64,000 bases of DNA, from contig NZ_LQIW01000013.1 of NCBI RefSeq assembly GCF_001500025.1, forward strand, positions 1 through 64,000, in the 5' to 3' direction. The stretch's first letter is position 1, and every line of letters starts with the position of its first letter. The notes under the pieces are model-generated. The model worked only from the letters and a program-made list of their open reading frames with translations, did not search any database and was not told the DNA's origin. A program made the translations under genes and the position numbers. The stretch comes from Mycobacterium sp. IS-1590. GTDB lineage: Bacteria; Actinomycetota; Actinomycetes; Mycobacteriales; Mycobacteriaceae. Shown here piece after piece: positions 46,027-54,566 of this stretch.

Positions 46027-47228
46027 ACGTGACCGGTCCGCTGGACGGTATCCGCGTCATCGAGGTCGGCACGCTGATCTCGGGGCCGTTCGCCGGGCGC
46101 CTGCTCGGCGACATGGGCGCCGAGGTGATCAAGGTCGAGCCGCCGGGCGCCCCCGACCCCCTGCGCACGTGGGGCCAGGCCGAACTGGACGGGCATCACT
46201 TCTTCTGGACCGTGCACGCGCGCAACAAGAAAGCCGTCACGCTGAACCTGCGGACCGAAGGTGGCCGCGCCCTGTTCCTCGATCTCGTCGAGCGCTCCGA
46301 CATCATCGTCGAGAACTTCCGACCGGGCACGTTGGAGAAGTGGAACCTGGGCTACGACGTGCTGCGCAAACGCAATCGCGGGATCATCCTGGTCCGCGTC
46401 TCGGGTTACGGGCAGACCGGGCCCGAGGCGCACAAGGCGGGCTACGCCTCGGTCGCCGAGGCGGCCAGCGGCCTTCGGCACATGAACGGCTTTCCCGGTG
46501 GCCCGCCCCCTCGGCTGGCGCTGTCGCTGGGTGACAGCCTGGCGGGCATGTTCGCCGCGCAGGGCGCGTTGGCGGCGCTGTACCGCCGCTCGGTGACCGG
46601 GGACGGTCAGGTCGTCGACGCGGCGCTCACCGAGGCCTGCCTGGCGGTCCAGGAATCCACCATTCCCGACTACGACGTCGGTGGCGTGGTGCGCGGTCCA
46701 TCGGGCACGCGACTGGAGGGCATCGCCCCGTCGAACATCTACCGCAGCGCCGACGGCAGCTGGGTGGTGATCGCGGCCAACCAGGACACCGTGTTCCGTC
46801 GACTGTGTGAGGCCATGGGCCGCCCCGAACTGGCCACCGACGACCGATTCGCCAATCACGTTGCCCGCGGACGCAACCAGGACGAACTGGACAAGATCAT
46901 CGGCGACTGGGCCGCCGAACGCCAGCCCGGCGACATCATCGAAACCCTCAGCGCCGCAGGTGTGATCGCCGGACCGATCAACACCGTCGCCGAGGTCGTC
47001 GAAGATCCCCAGCTGCAGAGCCGCGGAATGCTGGTCGAACACTGGGACGAGCGGGTCGGACGGTCCGTGCTGGGTCCCGGCGTCGTGCCGGTGCTCTCGG
47101 AGACTCCCGGGACCGTTCGCTACGCCGGGCCGGCCGCGCCCGGCCAACACAACGACGAGGTCTACTGCGGCCTGCTCGGCAAGAGCCCGGCCGAACTCGA
47201 CGCACTCAGGGCGGAGGGGGTGCTGTGA
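46023..47228 (+). CDS. CaiB/BaiF (class III) CoA transferase
   Basis: A 401-residue family III CoA transferase. GIRVIEVGTLISGPFAGRLLGDMGAEVIKVEPP is the family start; the catalytic Asp is in ALSLGDSLAGMFAAQGAL (about residue 165-182). It moves CoA between acyl-CoA and an acid. ATG 46023 overlaps the hydrolase stop (ATGA). It may activate the acid formed by the upstream hydrolase. Confidence 0.9.
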   Translation: MNVTGPLDGIRVIEVGTLISGPFAGRLLGDMGAEVIKVEPPGAPDPLRTWGQAELDGHHFFWTVHARNKKAVTLNLRTEGGRALFLDLVERSDIIVENFRPGTLEKWNLGYDVLRKRNRGIILVRVSGYGQTGPEAHKAGYASVAEAASGLRHMNGFPGGPPPRLALSLGDSLAGMFAAQGALAALYRRSVTGDGQVVDAALTEACLAVQESTIPDYDVGGVVRGPSGTRLEGIAPSNIYRSADGSWVVIAANQDTVFRRLCEAMGRPELATDDRFANHVARGRNQDELDKIIGDWAAERQPGDIIETLSAAGVIAGPINTVAEVVEDPQLQSRGMLVEHWDERVGRSVLGPGVVPVLSETPGTVRYAGPAAPGQHNDEVYCGLLGKSPAELDALRAEGVL

Positions 47229-48139
47229 ACCAATTACCCGAACACGTGCGGATACGCGACGTCTCGCTGCGCGACGGTCTGCAGATCGAGGATCCGATTC
47301 CGTTGTCGGCCAAGCTCGAACTGCTGGCCGCCGTCGCCGCCACCGGGGTGCGCGAGATGGAGGCGACGGCGTTCGTCTCGCCGTCGAAGGTGCCCGCCCT
47401 GGCCGACGCCGCCGATCTCGCCGCGCACCTGCAGGAGTACCGCGACTCGCACGGCATCGAGTTCTCCGCGCTGGTGGCCAGCCCGAACGGCGCCAAACGC
47501 GCGATCGCAGCGGGATTGTCGTCGATCGAGTACGTGGTCTCGGCCGCCGACGGTCACAGCCGCGCCAATGTGGGCCGCACGTCGGCGGAGGCGACGGCCC
47601 TGATTCCGGAGATCATCGCGATCGCACACGACAGCGGGGCCAGCGTCGAGGTCATCGTCGCGACCACGTGGGACTGCCCGTTCGACGGTCCGACGCCTCA
47701 TCAGCGCGTTGTGGATGTCATCACGACCGCGTTGTCGAGCGAGGTCGACCGGTTGGCGATCGCCGACACAATCGGCACCGCGACCCCGCGGCGGGTGAGC
47801 GAGACGGTCGATGCGCTGCGCCCGTTGATCGGTGAGATACCGCTCGGCGCGCACTTCCACAACACCCGCGGCGCCGGGCTGGCCAGCGCCTACGCGGCCG
47901 TCGAGGCGGGCATCACCCGACTGGACGCCTCGGTGGGCGGGCTGGGTGGCTGTCCGTTCGCGCCCGGTGCAAGCGGCAACATCGCCACCGAGGACCTGGT
48001 GTACCTGTTGCGCGACAGCGGGATCGGGGTCGACGTGGACCTGGACGCGGCGATCGAGGCAGCGGGTGTGGCACAGCGCCTGGTCGGACACGATCTTCCG
48101 AGTTCGCTGCTGCGCGCCGGCGACCGAATCCTGAACTGA
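47225..48139 (+). CDS. Hydroxymethylglutaryl-CoA lyase-like DRE-TIM aldolase
   Basis: A 304-residue DRE-TIM metallolyase. RIRDVSLRDGLQIEDP gives the metal and catalytic Arg/Asp, ADTIGTATP lies in the barrel, and AHFHNTRGAGL plus GGLGGCPFAPGASGN is the HMG-CoA lyase signature with the active Cys. It would split a 3-hydroxy-3-methylglutaryl-CoA-type product to an acyl-CoA and an acetoacetate-like acid. GTG overlaps the CoA-transferase stop by four bases. Confidence 0.9.
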   Translation: MNQLPEHVRIRDVSLRDGLQIEDPIPLSAKLELLAAVAATGVREMEATAFVSPSKVPALADAADLAAHLQEYRDSHGIEFSALVASPNGAKRAIAAGLSSIEYVVSAADGHSRANVGRTSAEATALIPEIIAIAHDSGASVEVIVATTWDCPFDGPTPHQRVVDVITTALSSEVDRLAIADTIGTATPRRVSETVDALRPLIGEIPLGAHFHNTRGAGLASAYAAVEAGITRLDASVGGLGGCPFAPGASGNIATEDLVYLLRDSGIGVDVDLDAAIEAAGVAQRLVGHDLPSSLLRAGDRILN

Positions 48140-48145
48140 GCAGAC

Positions 48146-48766
48146 GTGCCCACCGGACCGTCGGCAACACTGAGCGCCAAGGGCCGCCAGACCCGCGAGG
48201 CCATCGAAAAGGCGGCGCGGAAACTGTTCGCCGAGCGGGGTTTTCACGGGACGACGCTCGGCGACATCACCTCGGCGGCGGGTAAGTCACCCGCGTCGTT
48301 CTACCGCTACTTCGCGGACAAGGAAGACCTGCTGGCGGTGCTCGCGCAGTCGTTCCTGCGCGAGGTGGTGGCACCGTCCGGCGGGGCGCTCGACCTACCG
48401 GAATCGCCGGATGACGACGCGTTCTTCCGCGCCGTGGTCACCGGCTACTGGAACATGTTCAAGCAGAACATCGGGATCATGATCGCCGTCGCGCAACTGG
48501 CCGCGACCCAACCGCGGTTCGCCGCGGTGCAGAACGAATTCCGTCGATTGGGAATGGATGTCGTGGCCGCGTCGGTGCGCCGGGCTCAGGAGCAGGGCTA
48601 CGGCGCCGAACTCCATCCCGAGCACACCGCGGCGGCCATCGCGCTGTTGTTCGAGAACTTCACCACCGTCTTCGTCGGAACATCGGGCCTTGGCATCGAG
48701 CTGACCGACGAGGATGCGATCGCGACGCTGTCAAGGATCTGGAAGAAGACGCTGTACGGTTTCTGA
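48146..48766 (+). CDS. TetR-family regulator
   Basis: A 206-residue TetR protein starting at GTG. GRQTREAIEKAARKLFAERGFHGTTLGDITSAAGKSPASFYRYFADKEDLLAVL (about residues 13-66) is the DNA-binding domain, followed by an all-helical ligand domain. Embedded in the operon seven bases after the lyase stop, so it is likely a feedback regulator of the operon, through the dyad at 43671-43690 or elsewhere. Confidence 0.88.
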   Translation: MPTGPSATLSAKGRQTREAIEKAARKLFAERGFHGTTLGDITSAAGKSPASFYRYFADKEDLLAVLAQSFLREVVAPSGGALDLPESPDDDAFFRAVVTGYWNMFKQNIGIMIAVAQLAATQPRFAAVQNEFRRLGMDVVAASVRRAQEQGYGAELHPEHTAAAIALLFENFTTVFVGTSGLGIELTDEDAIATLSRIWKKTLYGF

Positions 48767-48786
48767 ACCCCGGAAAGGAAATCAAC

Positions 48787-50025
48787 GTGGATTTCGCCCT
48801 GCCCGACCATCTGCCCCAACTCCTCACCGAGATGGACGCCTTCATCGAGGCGGAGATCAAGCCGCTGGAACGCGAGAACATCCAGTACTTCGACAAGCGT
48901 CGCGAACACGCGCGCACCGACTGGGACAACGACGGGATCCCTCGCCGGGAGTGGGAGGACCTGCTCGGCGAGATGCGCAGGCGTGCCGACGCGGCGGGCT
49001 GGCTGCGCTACGGGTTGCCGTCGCGGTTCGGCGGCCGCGACGGCAGCAACATCGACATGGCCGTCATTCGCGAACATCTGGCGCACAAAGGCCTTGGGCT
49101 GCACAACGACCTGCAGAACGAGTCGTCGATCGTCGGCAATTTCCCGCAGGTCATCATGATGGACCGGTTCGGCACCGAGGCGCAGAAGGCCGAGTGGACC
49201 GAGGCGTTGATCACCGGGGAGCGTTCGATGGCCTTCGGCCTCACCGAACCCGGGCACGGCTCGGATGCCACGTGGATGGAGACCACCGCGGTACGTGACG
49301 GCGACGAGTGGATCATCAACGGCGCCAAGCGATTCAACACCGGCGTGCACCGCGCGACCCATGATCTGGTGTTCGCCCGCACGTCCGGCGACGCCGGGCA
49401 GGCCCGCGGTATCACCGCGTTCCTGGTGCCCACCGACGTCCCCGGATTCACCGTGCCGTACTACTGGTGGTCGTTCAACATGCCGACCGACCACGGCGAG
49501 GTCGAGCTGAAGGACGTCCGGGTGCCCGCCGACGCGGTGCTCGGTGAGATCGACCGCGGCCTGGAGGTGGGCCAGACATTCCTGCACGAGAACAGGATTC
49601 GCCAGGCGGCGAGCAGCCTCGGCGCCGCGCAGTACTGCATCGATCGTGCCGTGCAGTACGCGGGAGAGCGCAAGGTCTTCGGTAAGCCGCTGGCGGTGAA
49701 CCAGGCCGTGCAGTGGCCGCTGGTGGAGCTGCAGACCGAGGCGCAGATGGTGCGGCTGCTGGTGTATTACGCGGCAACGGAATTGGACCGCAACCACCAC
49801 ATGGAGGTTTCGGACAAGGTGTCGATGGCCAACTACCGGGCCAACCGGCTGGTCTGTGACGCCGCCGACCGCGCGATGCAGGTGTTCGGCGGCATCGGCT
49901 ACAGCAGGCACGAACCGTTCGAGCACATCTACCGCCACCACCGGCGCTACCGGATCACCGAGGGAGCCGAGGAGATCCAGATCCGGCGGGTTGCGCAGCG
50001 GCTGTTCGGGTTCGGCAAGCGTTGA
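48787..50025 (+). CDS. Acyl-CoA dehydrogenase
   Basis: A 412-residue acyl-CoA dehydrogenase. FGLTEPGHGSDATWMETTAV (FAD/substrate) and INGAKRFNTGVHRATHDLVFAR in the middle domain, AMQVFGGIGYSRHEPFEHIYRHHRRYRITEGAEEIQ at the C terminus with the Glu of TEGAEE. Larger N-terminal part than average. GTG 48787 follows CCGGAAAGGAAATCAAC. It fits with the following APH-like protein, a pair seen in acyl-CoA dehydrogenase 10/11-type loci. Confidence 0.9.
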   Translation: MDFALPDHLPQLLTEMDAFIEAEIKPLERENIQYFDKRREHARTDWDNDGIPRREWEDLLGEMRRRADAAGWLRYGLPSRFGGRDGSNIDMAVIREHLAHKGLGLHNDLQNESSIVGNFPQVIMMDRFGTEAQKAEWTEALITGERSMAFGLTEPGHGSDATWMETTAVRDGDEWIINGAKRFNTGVHRATHDLVFARTSGDAGQARGITAFLVPTDVPGFTVPYYWWSFNMPTDHGEVELKDVRVPADAVLGEIDRGLEVGQTFLHENRIRQAASSLGAAQYCIDRAVQYAGERKVFGKPLAVNQAVQWPLVELQTEAQMVRLLVYYAATELDRNHHMEVSDKVSMANYRANRLVCDAADRAMQVFGGIGYSRHEPFEHIYRHHRRYRITEGAEEIQIRRVAQRLFGFGKR

Positions 50026-50993
50026 GCCGCGAACTCGCCGAAAGCCTCACCGGGGTTCTCGGCCCGGTGCTCGGCGAGGGCGTCGCCGTCGAGAACCTGC
50101 ACGCACTGACCGGCGGCGCGAGCCGCACGACGTGGGCATTCGACGCGGTCGCCGACACCCGCCGCGCCCTGATCCTGCGCACCGGCCCGCCCGACGACAT
50201 CCACGCGAGCATGGAACTCGAAGCCGCCGTTCAGCAACGGGCGGCCGCCGCGGGAGCACCGGTACCCCACATCCTCGCCGCCGACAACTCCCCCGCCGCA
50301 CTGGGTAATCCCTACCTGATCTGCGACGCCATCGGTGGCGAAACGATCGTGCGCAGGATCTATCGATCGCTGGACGATCCCGGTCGCGAACGGTTGCTGA
50401 TCCAGTGCGCTCGGGCGCTTGCCGCCATCCACCGCGCCGACCACCAGGGGATCGAGGTACCGCCCTCGGATCAGCTGTCCGAATGGCGGGCTCGCCTCGA
50501 CGAAATGGGCGATACCACAGCGACATTCGAGTGGGCGTTCCGCTGGCTCGAAGGCAACCGCCCGCCGGCGTCGCCGCAGGTGCTGGTGCACGGTGACTTC
50601 CGGATGGGCAACCTGATCGTCGACGACAACGGGCTGGCCGCGGTGCTGGACTGGGAACTCGTGCACATCGGGGAGGTCTACGAGGATCTGGCCTGGTTCT
50701 GTATCCGGGCATGGCGTTTCGGCGCGCCGGAGCATCACGGCGCCGGTGGTTTGGGCAGCGTCGAGGCCTTCCTGTCCGCCTATGAATCGGCGGCGGGCGT
50801 GACGCTGGATCGGGCGGCGTTCCGGTGGTGGTTGACCGTGGCCACCCTGCGGTGGGGGGTCATCTGCCGGTACCAGGCCGAGCGTCATCTGTCGGGTCAG
50901 ACGGAGTCGGTCGAGCTGGCCGCGATCGGACGGCGCGTCAGCGAAACCGAGTGGGACGTGCTCGATCTGCTCGAAGGAGGAGGACCGCGATGA
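50022..50993 (+). CDS. Aminoglycoside-phosphotransferase-fold (ACAD10-like) protein
   Basis: A 323-residue kinase-fold protein. VLVHGDFRMGNLIVDDNGLAAVLDWELVHIGEVYEDLAWF (about 185-225) includes the HGD(F)xxxN catalytic loop and the metal-binding DWE. In acyl-CoA dehydrogenase loci of actinobacteria and in eukaryotic ACAD10/11 this fold phosphorylates a hydroxyacyl-CoA to allow its elimination. TTG start with TTGA overlap to the dehydrogenase stop supports such cooperation. Confidence 0.85.
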   Translation: MSRELAESLTGVLGPVLGEGVAVENLHALTGGASRTTWAFDAVADTRRALILRTGPPDDIHASMELEAAVQQRAAAAGAPVPHILAADNSPAALGNPYLICDAIGGETIVRRIYRSLDDPGRERLLIQCARALAAIHRADHQGIEVPPSDQLSEWRARLDEMGDTTATFEWAFRWLEGNRPPASPQVLVHGDFRMGNLIVDDNGLAAVLDWELVHIGEVYEDLAWFCIRAWRFGAPEHHGAGGLGSVEAFLSAYESAAGVTLDRAAFRWWLTVATLRWGVICRYQAERHLSGQTESVELAAIGRRVSETEWDVLDLLEGGGPR

Positions 50994-51364
50994 GCTGGCT
51001 GTACGGGCGGCCGACCGCGGCGGAACTCGTCGCCGCCGTCGCCGGCTTCCTCGAGAAGGACGTTCGCGCCGCCACCGGCCCCGACAGTCGGGGCGAAGCG
51101 GCTGACGGTCGGCCCGCCGACCTCGGCCAGGTCAACTTCCACGCCCGCGTCGCGGCCAATGTGTTGCGCATCGTCGAACGCGAACTGCTCGACTCTTCGG
51201 CCGGCCAGGTCGTCGATGCGCTGCGCGGTATCGGTTACCGCGACGAACCGGAACTGGCCGCGGCGATCCGCTCGGGCGACCTCGACGGGCGTGCCGCAGA
51301 GCTGTTGCCGGTGTTGCGGACGCTCGTGCGGCACCGGCTCGACGTCAACCACCCCGGCTACTGA
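50990..51364 (+). CDS. Small helical protein, DUF6285-like
   Basis: A 124-residue, mostly helical protein (PTAAELVAAVAGFLEKDVRAATG, HARVAANVLRIVERELLDSS, LPVLRTLVRHRLDVNHPGY). It resembles the small proteins encoded directly after APH-fold kinases in acyl-CoA dehydrogenase loci. Function unknown. GGAGGAGG precedes the ATG, which overlaps the kinase stop (ATGA). Last gene of the operon. Confidence 0.7.
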   Translation: MSWLYGRPTAAELVAAVAGFLEKDVRAATGPDSRGEAADGRPADLGQVNFHARVAANVLRIVERELLDSSAGQVVDALRGIGYRDEPELAAAIRSGDLDGRAAELLPVLRTLVRHRLDVNHPGY

Positions 51365-51365
51365 C

Positions 51366-51418
51366 GCGATTTGTGAGTGAAAACGATCGCTGAGCGAACG
51401 GAATCACGCACAAATCGC
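51366..51418. terminator. Long imperfect hairpin between convergent genes
   Basis: GCGATTTGTGAGTGA (51366-51380) and TCACGCACAAATCGC (51404-51418) pair with one mismatch, loop 23 bases. It begins a base after the operon stop and ends at the stop of the methyltransferase, so it terminates both convergent transcripts. Confidence 0.7.
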
Positions 51419-52051
51419 TCAGGAGAGGCGGCGGCGGATCCGGGCCAGCCACGCCGGTTCGTCGACCAGCGATCCGGCCGGCAAGCCGATGGCGTCGGCC
51501 TGGGCGGGCTGAACCACCCCGCGGTAGGTGGTCTCCACCAGCGACTCCAGCACCCAGCCGTCGCCGAACGCGCCGCGGATGTCGGATTCGCTGACCTGCG
51601 GGCCGAATCCGCGACCGCGGTCGGAGAGCGCGAGCACATGGACCAGACCGCCCGGCCGGCACGCCGCGTGCAGGCTGCGCACGTACCGGGCGCGGTCGGT
51701 GTCGTCGAAGATGTGAAACAGCGCGCTGTCGACGATGGTGTCGTAGGCGGCTTGCCCGAGATCCATGGCGTCGGCGACCTCGAACCGCGCGTCGGCGCCC
51801 TTGGCCTCGGCGTTTCTGCGCGCGTACTCGACCGCCGATGGCGCGTAGTCGACGCCGAGCACGTCATAGCCGAGGCCGGCGAGCAGGATCGTGTGCTCAC
51901 CGGCGCCACAGCCGACGTCGAGCACCGTGCCCCGGATCAGGCCCGCGCGTTCCAGGTCGACGATCGCCGGCTGCGGCTCGCCGATCACCCACGGCGCGGT
52001 TCCGCTCTTGTAGGCGTCGTCGAATAGCGAGAGAGTAGGTGTCACGTCCAT
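51419..52051 (-). CDS. Class I SAM-dependent methyltransferase
   Basis: A 210-residue small-molecule methyltransferase. GTVLDVGCGAGEHTILLAGLGYDVLGVDYA (about 41-70) is the SAM motif I/II and VADAMDLGQAAYDTIVDSALFHIF the next. The type resembles mycobacterial quinone or phenol methyltransferases such as Rv0560c, but the match is only by family feel. Its promoter is of MerR-controlled type and the start is practically leaderless, so it is probably switched on by a metal, redox or quinone signal. Confidence 0.84.
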   Translation of the reverse strand: MDVTPTLSLFDDAYKSGTAPWVIGEPQPAIVDLERAGLIRGTVLDVGCGAGEHTILLAGLGYDVLGVDYAPSAVEYARRNAEAKGADARFEVADAMDLGQAAYDTIVDSALFHIFDDTDRARYVRSLHAACRPGGLVHVLALSDRGRGFGPQVSESDIRGAFGDGWVLESLVETTYRGVVQPAQADAIGLPAGSLVDEPAWLARIRRRLS

Positions 52052-52058
52052 GCCGCCC

Positions 52059-52089
52059 AGTGTTCAACCTCAATCGGTGTTGAGGTCAA
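52059..52089 (-). promoter_or_regulatory. MerR/SoxR-type promoter with 19-bp spacer
   Basis: The perfect dyad ACCTCAA-N6-TTGAGGT (52067-52086) lies between TTGACC (-35, minus strand, 52089-52084) and AACACT (-10, 52064-52059), which are 19 bases apart, the overlong spacing that MerR-family activators untwist. The CCTCAA/TTGAGG arms are those of the SoxR box. Predicted transcription start is next to the methyltransferase ATG (52051). Confidence 0.78.
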
Positions 52090-52099
52090 GGAGGATCAC

Positions 52100-52492
52100 G
52101 TGACCGTTGCCCACGACACCGTCACCGACGTGGCCGACCGCCTGTTCGCCGCGATCGAGACCGGCGACCGCGACACCATTTCGCGGCTGTGGCACGACGA
52201 CATCGTGGTCTGGAAGGTCGCCGACCGCGACCGCGACAAGGATCGGGCACTTCGCGTGCTGCACTGGTTCATCGACACCACCTCACAACGCCGATACGAG
52301 GTCATCGATCGCCAACTGTTCGAGGCAGGGTTGGTCCAGCAGCACATCCTGCACGCCACCGGACACAGCGGTGGCGTCATCGCGATGCGCGTGGGCATCA
52401 TCATCAAGCTGAGCGCCGACGGGCGGATCAGCCGGATCGACGAGTACTTCGACCCCGCGGAGATCGCTCCGCTGCTCGAGCCCGTCAAGTGA
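52100..52492 (+). CDS. SnoaL-like / NTF2-fold protein
   Basis: A 130-residue NTF2-like protein (VADRLFAAIETGDRDTISRLWHDDIVVWKVADRDRD, HSGGVIAMRVGIIIKLSADGRISRIDEYFD). Substrate unknown; this fold covers isomerases, dehydratases and small binding proteins. GTG start with AAGGAGG before it. Divergent from the methyltransferase, with start 48 bases away, so the MerR-type region may affect it too. Confidence 0.75.
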   Translation: MTVAHDTVTDVADRLFAAIETGDRDTISRLWHDDIVVWKVADRDRDKDRALRVLHWFIDTTSQRRYEVIDRQLFEAGLVQQHILHATGHSGGVIAMRVGIIIKLSADGRISRIDEYFDPAEIAPLLEPVK

Positions 52493-52529
52493 CCCCATCG
52501 GCGAGCCGACAACTGACCCAGGAGACGAC

Positions 52530-53063
52530 ATGGCAAGTCTGAGCGAACTTTTCAGCGATCCCGCTTCGGCGGGCACGTGGACGCTGGACCCCAGTCAGTC
52601 CACGATCACGGTCCGCAGCAAGTCGATGTGGGGCCTCGTACCCGTCAAGGGCCGGTTCACCGAGTTCCGCGGTGATGGTCAATTGTCCGCTCCGCAAACG
52701 GTTTCCGGACACGTCGAGATAGCCGCCGCGTCGCTGCGCACCGGCATCCGCAAGCGCGACGAACACCTGCACTCCGCCGACTTCTTTGAAGCAGAAACCC
52801 ATCCGGAGATCAGCGTGCTCATCACCGGGGCCGACGCCGTCGACGGTGACACCATCGACCTGAAAGCCGAACTGACCATCAAGGGCACGACCAAACCCCT
52901 GACGCTGCGCACCAAGGTCACACCGGTCGGTGACGGAGGGATGCGGCTGGTCACCGAGGCCACCGTCAACCGCCAGGACTTCGGGGTCGACGGCAACCTG
53001 GTGGGCATGATCGGCGACAAGTCGACGATCTCCGGCGACTTGGTGTTCCGGCACACCCGCTAG
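52530..53063 (+). CDS. YceI-family (isoprenoid-binding lipocalin-like) protein
   Basis: A 177-residue YceI-fold beta barrel: GTWTLDPSQSTITVRSKSMWGLVPVKGRFTEFRGD, HVEIAAASLRTGIRKRDEHLHSADFFEAETHPEI and DGGMRLVTEATVNRQDFGVDGNL. The family binds isoprenoid quinones. No signal peptide is visible, so it is cytoplasmic unlike E. coli YceI. ATG preceded by AGGAGACGAC. It may carry a lipophilic ligand related to the nearby catabolic genes. Confidence 0.85.
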   Translation: MASLSELFSDPASAGTWTLDPSQSTITVRSKSMWGLVPVKGRFTEFRGDGQLSAPQTVSGHVEIAAASLRTGIRKRDEHLHSADFFEAETHPEISVLITGADAVDGDTIDLKAELTIKGTTKPLTLRTKVTPVGDGGMRLVTEATVNRQDFGVDGNLVGMIGDKSTISGDLVFRHTR

Positions 53064-53078
53064 CCGTACGATCACGGC

Positions 53079-53480
53079 ATGGCCGAGTCATCGCGTCCGT
53101 TGCGGGTCCTCGTCTACAGCGACAACCCCAGGACCCGCGAAGAGGTACAGCTGGCGCTCGGAAGGCGGGTGCACCCGGAGTTGCCCGAGCTGACGTACAT
53201 CGAGGTGGCGACCGGCCCCATGGTGATCCGCCAGATGGATGAGGGCGGGTTCGATCTGGTGATCCTCGACGGTGAGGCCACCCCGGTCGGCGGGATGGGA
53301 ATCGCCAAGCAGCTCAAGGACGAGATCGCCGACTGCCCGCCGATCCTGGTGCTCACCGGCCGCCCCGATGACGCGTGGCTGGCCCGCTGGTCGCGCGCGG
53401 AAGCCGCGGTTCCCCACCCGATCGATCCGATCCGGCTGGGCGACGCCGTGGCATCGCTGCTGCGCACCCTGGTGCAATAG
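53079..53480 (+). CDS. Orphan receiver-like protein (Rv3143-like)
   Basis: A 133-residue stand-alone CheY-like domain upstream of nuo, in the place of Rv3143. The phospho-acceptor is Asp64 in VILDGEATPVGG. The acidic pair of canonical receivers is reduced to SDN (Ser14, Asp15) and the conserved Lys before Pro is His113 (VPHPID), while Thr93 is kept. So ordinary phosphorelay chemistry is doubtful. No histidine kinase or output domain is adjacent. It likely interacts with a respiratory or stress partner. Confidence 0.85.
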   Translation: MAESSRPLRVLVYSDNPRTREEVQLALGRRVHPELPELTYIEVATGPMVIRQMDEGGFDLVILDGEATPVGGMGIAKQLKDEIADCPPILVLTGRPDDAWLARWSRAEAAVPHPIDPIRLGDAVASLLRTLVQ

Positions 53481-53512
53481 CCAGAAAACACGTAAACACC
53501 TGTCGCACTTGC

Positions 53513-53552
53513 CTATTGGAGGCATGACGACATAGCCACGCGTTGCCAATAG
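53513..53552 (+). promoter_or_regulatory. Inverted repeat CTATTGG/CCAATAG upstream of nuoA
   Basis: CTATTGG (53513-53519) and CCAATAG (53546-53552) form an exact 7-bp inverted repeat about 95 bases before nuoA; TGCCT-ATTGG-AGGCA gives a second dyad. GATACT follows as a possible -10. May mark the control region of the complex I operon. Confidence 0.45.
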
Positions 53553-53646
53553 CGATACTAACCAAAAGGTGTGGCGCGCATCCCAAAGGGCGCTAGGGTG
53601 TGGGTAAGCTCACATCGAACAGCCCACGAGGGAGCGTTTGCTCGGT

Positions 53647-54021
53647 ATGGATTTGTACACGCCAATCCTGGTGCTTGGCGCTATTGCTGCTGCGTTCGCG
53701 GTCGGCTCGGTTGCCATTGCTCTGCTGGTCGGACCGCGTCGCTACAACCGGGCCAAGCTCGAGGCCTACGAATGCGGTATCGAACCGGTGCCGCACGGGG
53801 GTGCGTCCGGTCAGCCGACCGGCCAGCGGTTTCCGATCAAGTACTACCTGACCGCGATGTTGTTCATCATCTTCGACATCGAGATCGTCTTCCTGTACCC
53901 GTGGGCGGTTGCGTTCGACAATCTGGGGCTGTTTGCGCTGGTGGAGATGCTGCTGTTTATGGCGACGGTGTTCGTGGCCTACGCCTATGTGTGGCGACGG
54001 GGAGGTCTGGCATGGGACTAG
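53647..54021 (+). CDS. nuoA: NADH-quinone oxidoreductase subunit A
   Basis: A 124-residue membrane subunit with three transmembrane segments (about 5-27, 63-85, 88-110) and the family loop YECGIEP. Start at ATG ([10 protein letters not shown]) by homology with mycobacterial NuoA; TTG 53638 is closer to the GGGAG ribosome site and remains possible. First gene of the complex I operon; overlaps nuoB by 10 bases. Confidence 0.95.
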   Translation: MDLYTPILVLGAIAAAFAVGSVAIALLVGPRRYNRAKLEAYECGIEPVPHGGASGQPTGQRFPIKYYLTAMLFIIFDIEIVFLYPWAVAFDNLGLFALVEMLLFMATVFVAYAYVWRRGGLAWD

Positions 54022-54566
54022 AGGAGAAACTGCCGGGCGGGATCCTACTGTCCACGGTCGAGAAAGTGGCGGGTTACATCCGCAAGGGCTCGCTGTGGCC
54101 GGCGACCTTCGGGTTGGCCTGCTGCGCGATCGAGATGATGGCCACTGCCGGTCCGCGATTCGACATCTCCCGCTTCGGCATGGAGCGGTTCTCGGCCACC
54201 CCCCGTCAGGCCGATCTGATGATCGTCGCGGGGCGGGTCAGCCAGAAGATGGCACCGGTGCTGCGCCAGATCTACGACCAGATGGCCGAGCCGAAGTGGG
54301 TTCTGGCGATGGGGGTCTGCGCATCCTCGGGCGGGATGTTCAACAACTACGCAATCGTCCAGGGTGTCGATCACGTCGTCCCGGTGGACATCTACCTGCC
54401 CGGTTGCCCACCGCGCCCGGAGATGCTGCTGCACGCGATCCTGAAGCTGCACGACAAGATTCAGGAGATGCCGCTGGGCGTGCATCGGGAAGAGGCGATC
54501 CGCGAGGCCGAGCAGGCCGCGCTCGCTGTCACCCCCACCATCGAGCTCAAGGGGCTGCTGCGATGA
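54012..54566 (+). CDS. nuoB: NADH-quinone oxidoreductase subunit B
   Basis: A 184-residue subunit of the connecting module, carrying the N2 cluster: Cys pair in [10 protein letters not shown] (about residues 36-40), GVCASSGG and [12 protein letters not shown] 54012 overlaps nuoA, and the 3' end overlaps nuoC by four bases (ATGA). Passes electrons to menaquinone. Confidence 0.97.
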   Translation: MGLEEKLPGGILLSTVEKVAGYIRKGSLWPATFGLACCAIEMMATAGPRFDISRFGMERFSATPRQADLMIVAGRVSQKMAPVLRQIYDQMAEPKWVLAMGVCASSGGMFNNYAIVQGVDHVVPVDIYLPGCPPRPEMLLHAILKLHDKIQEMPLGVHREEAIREAEQAALAVTPTIELKGLLR

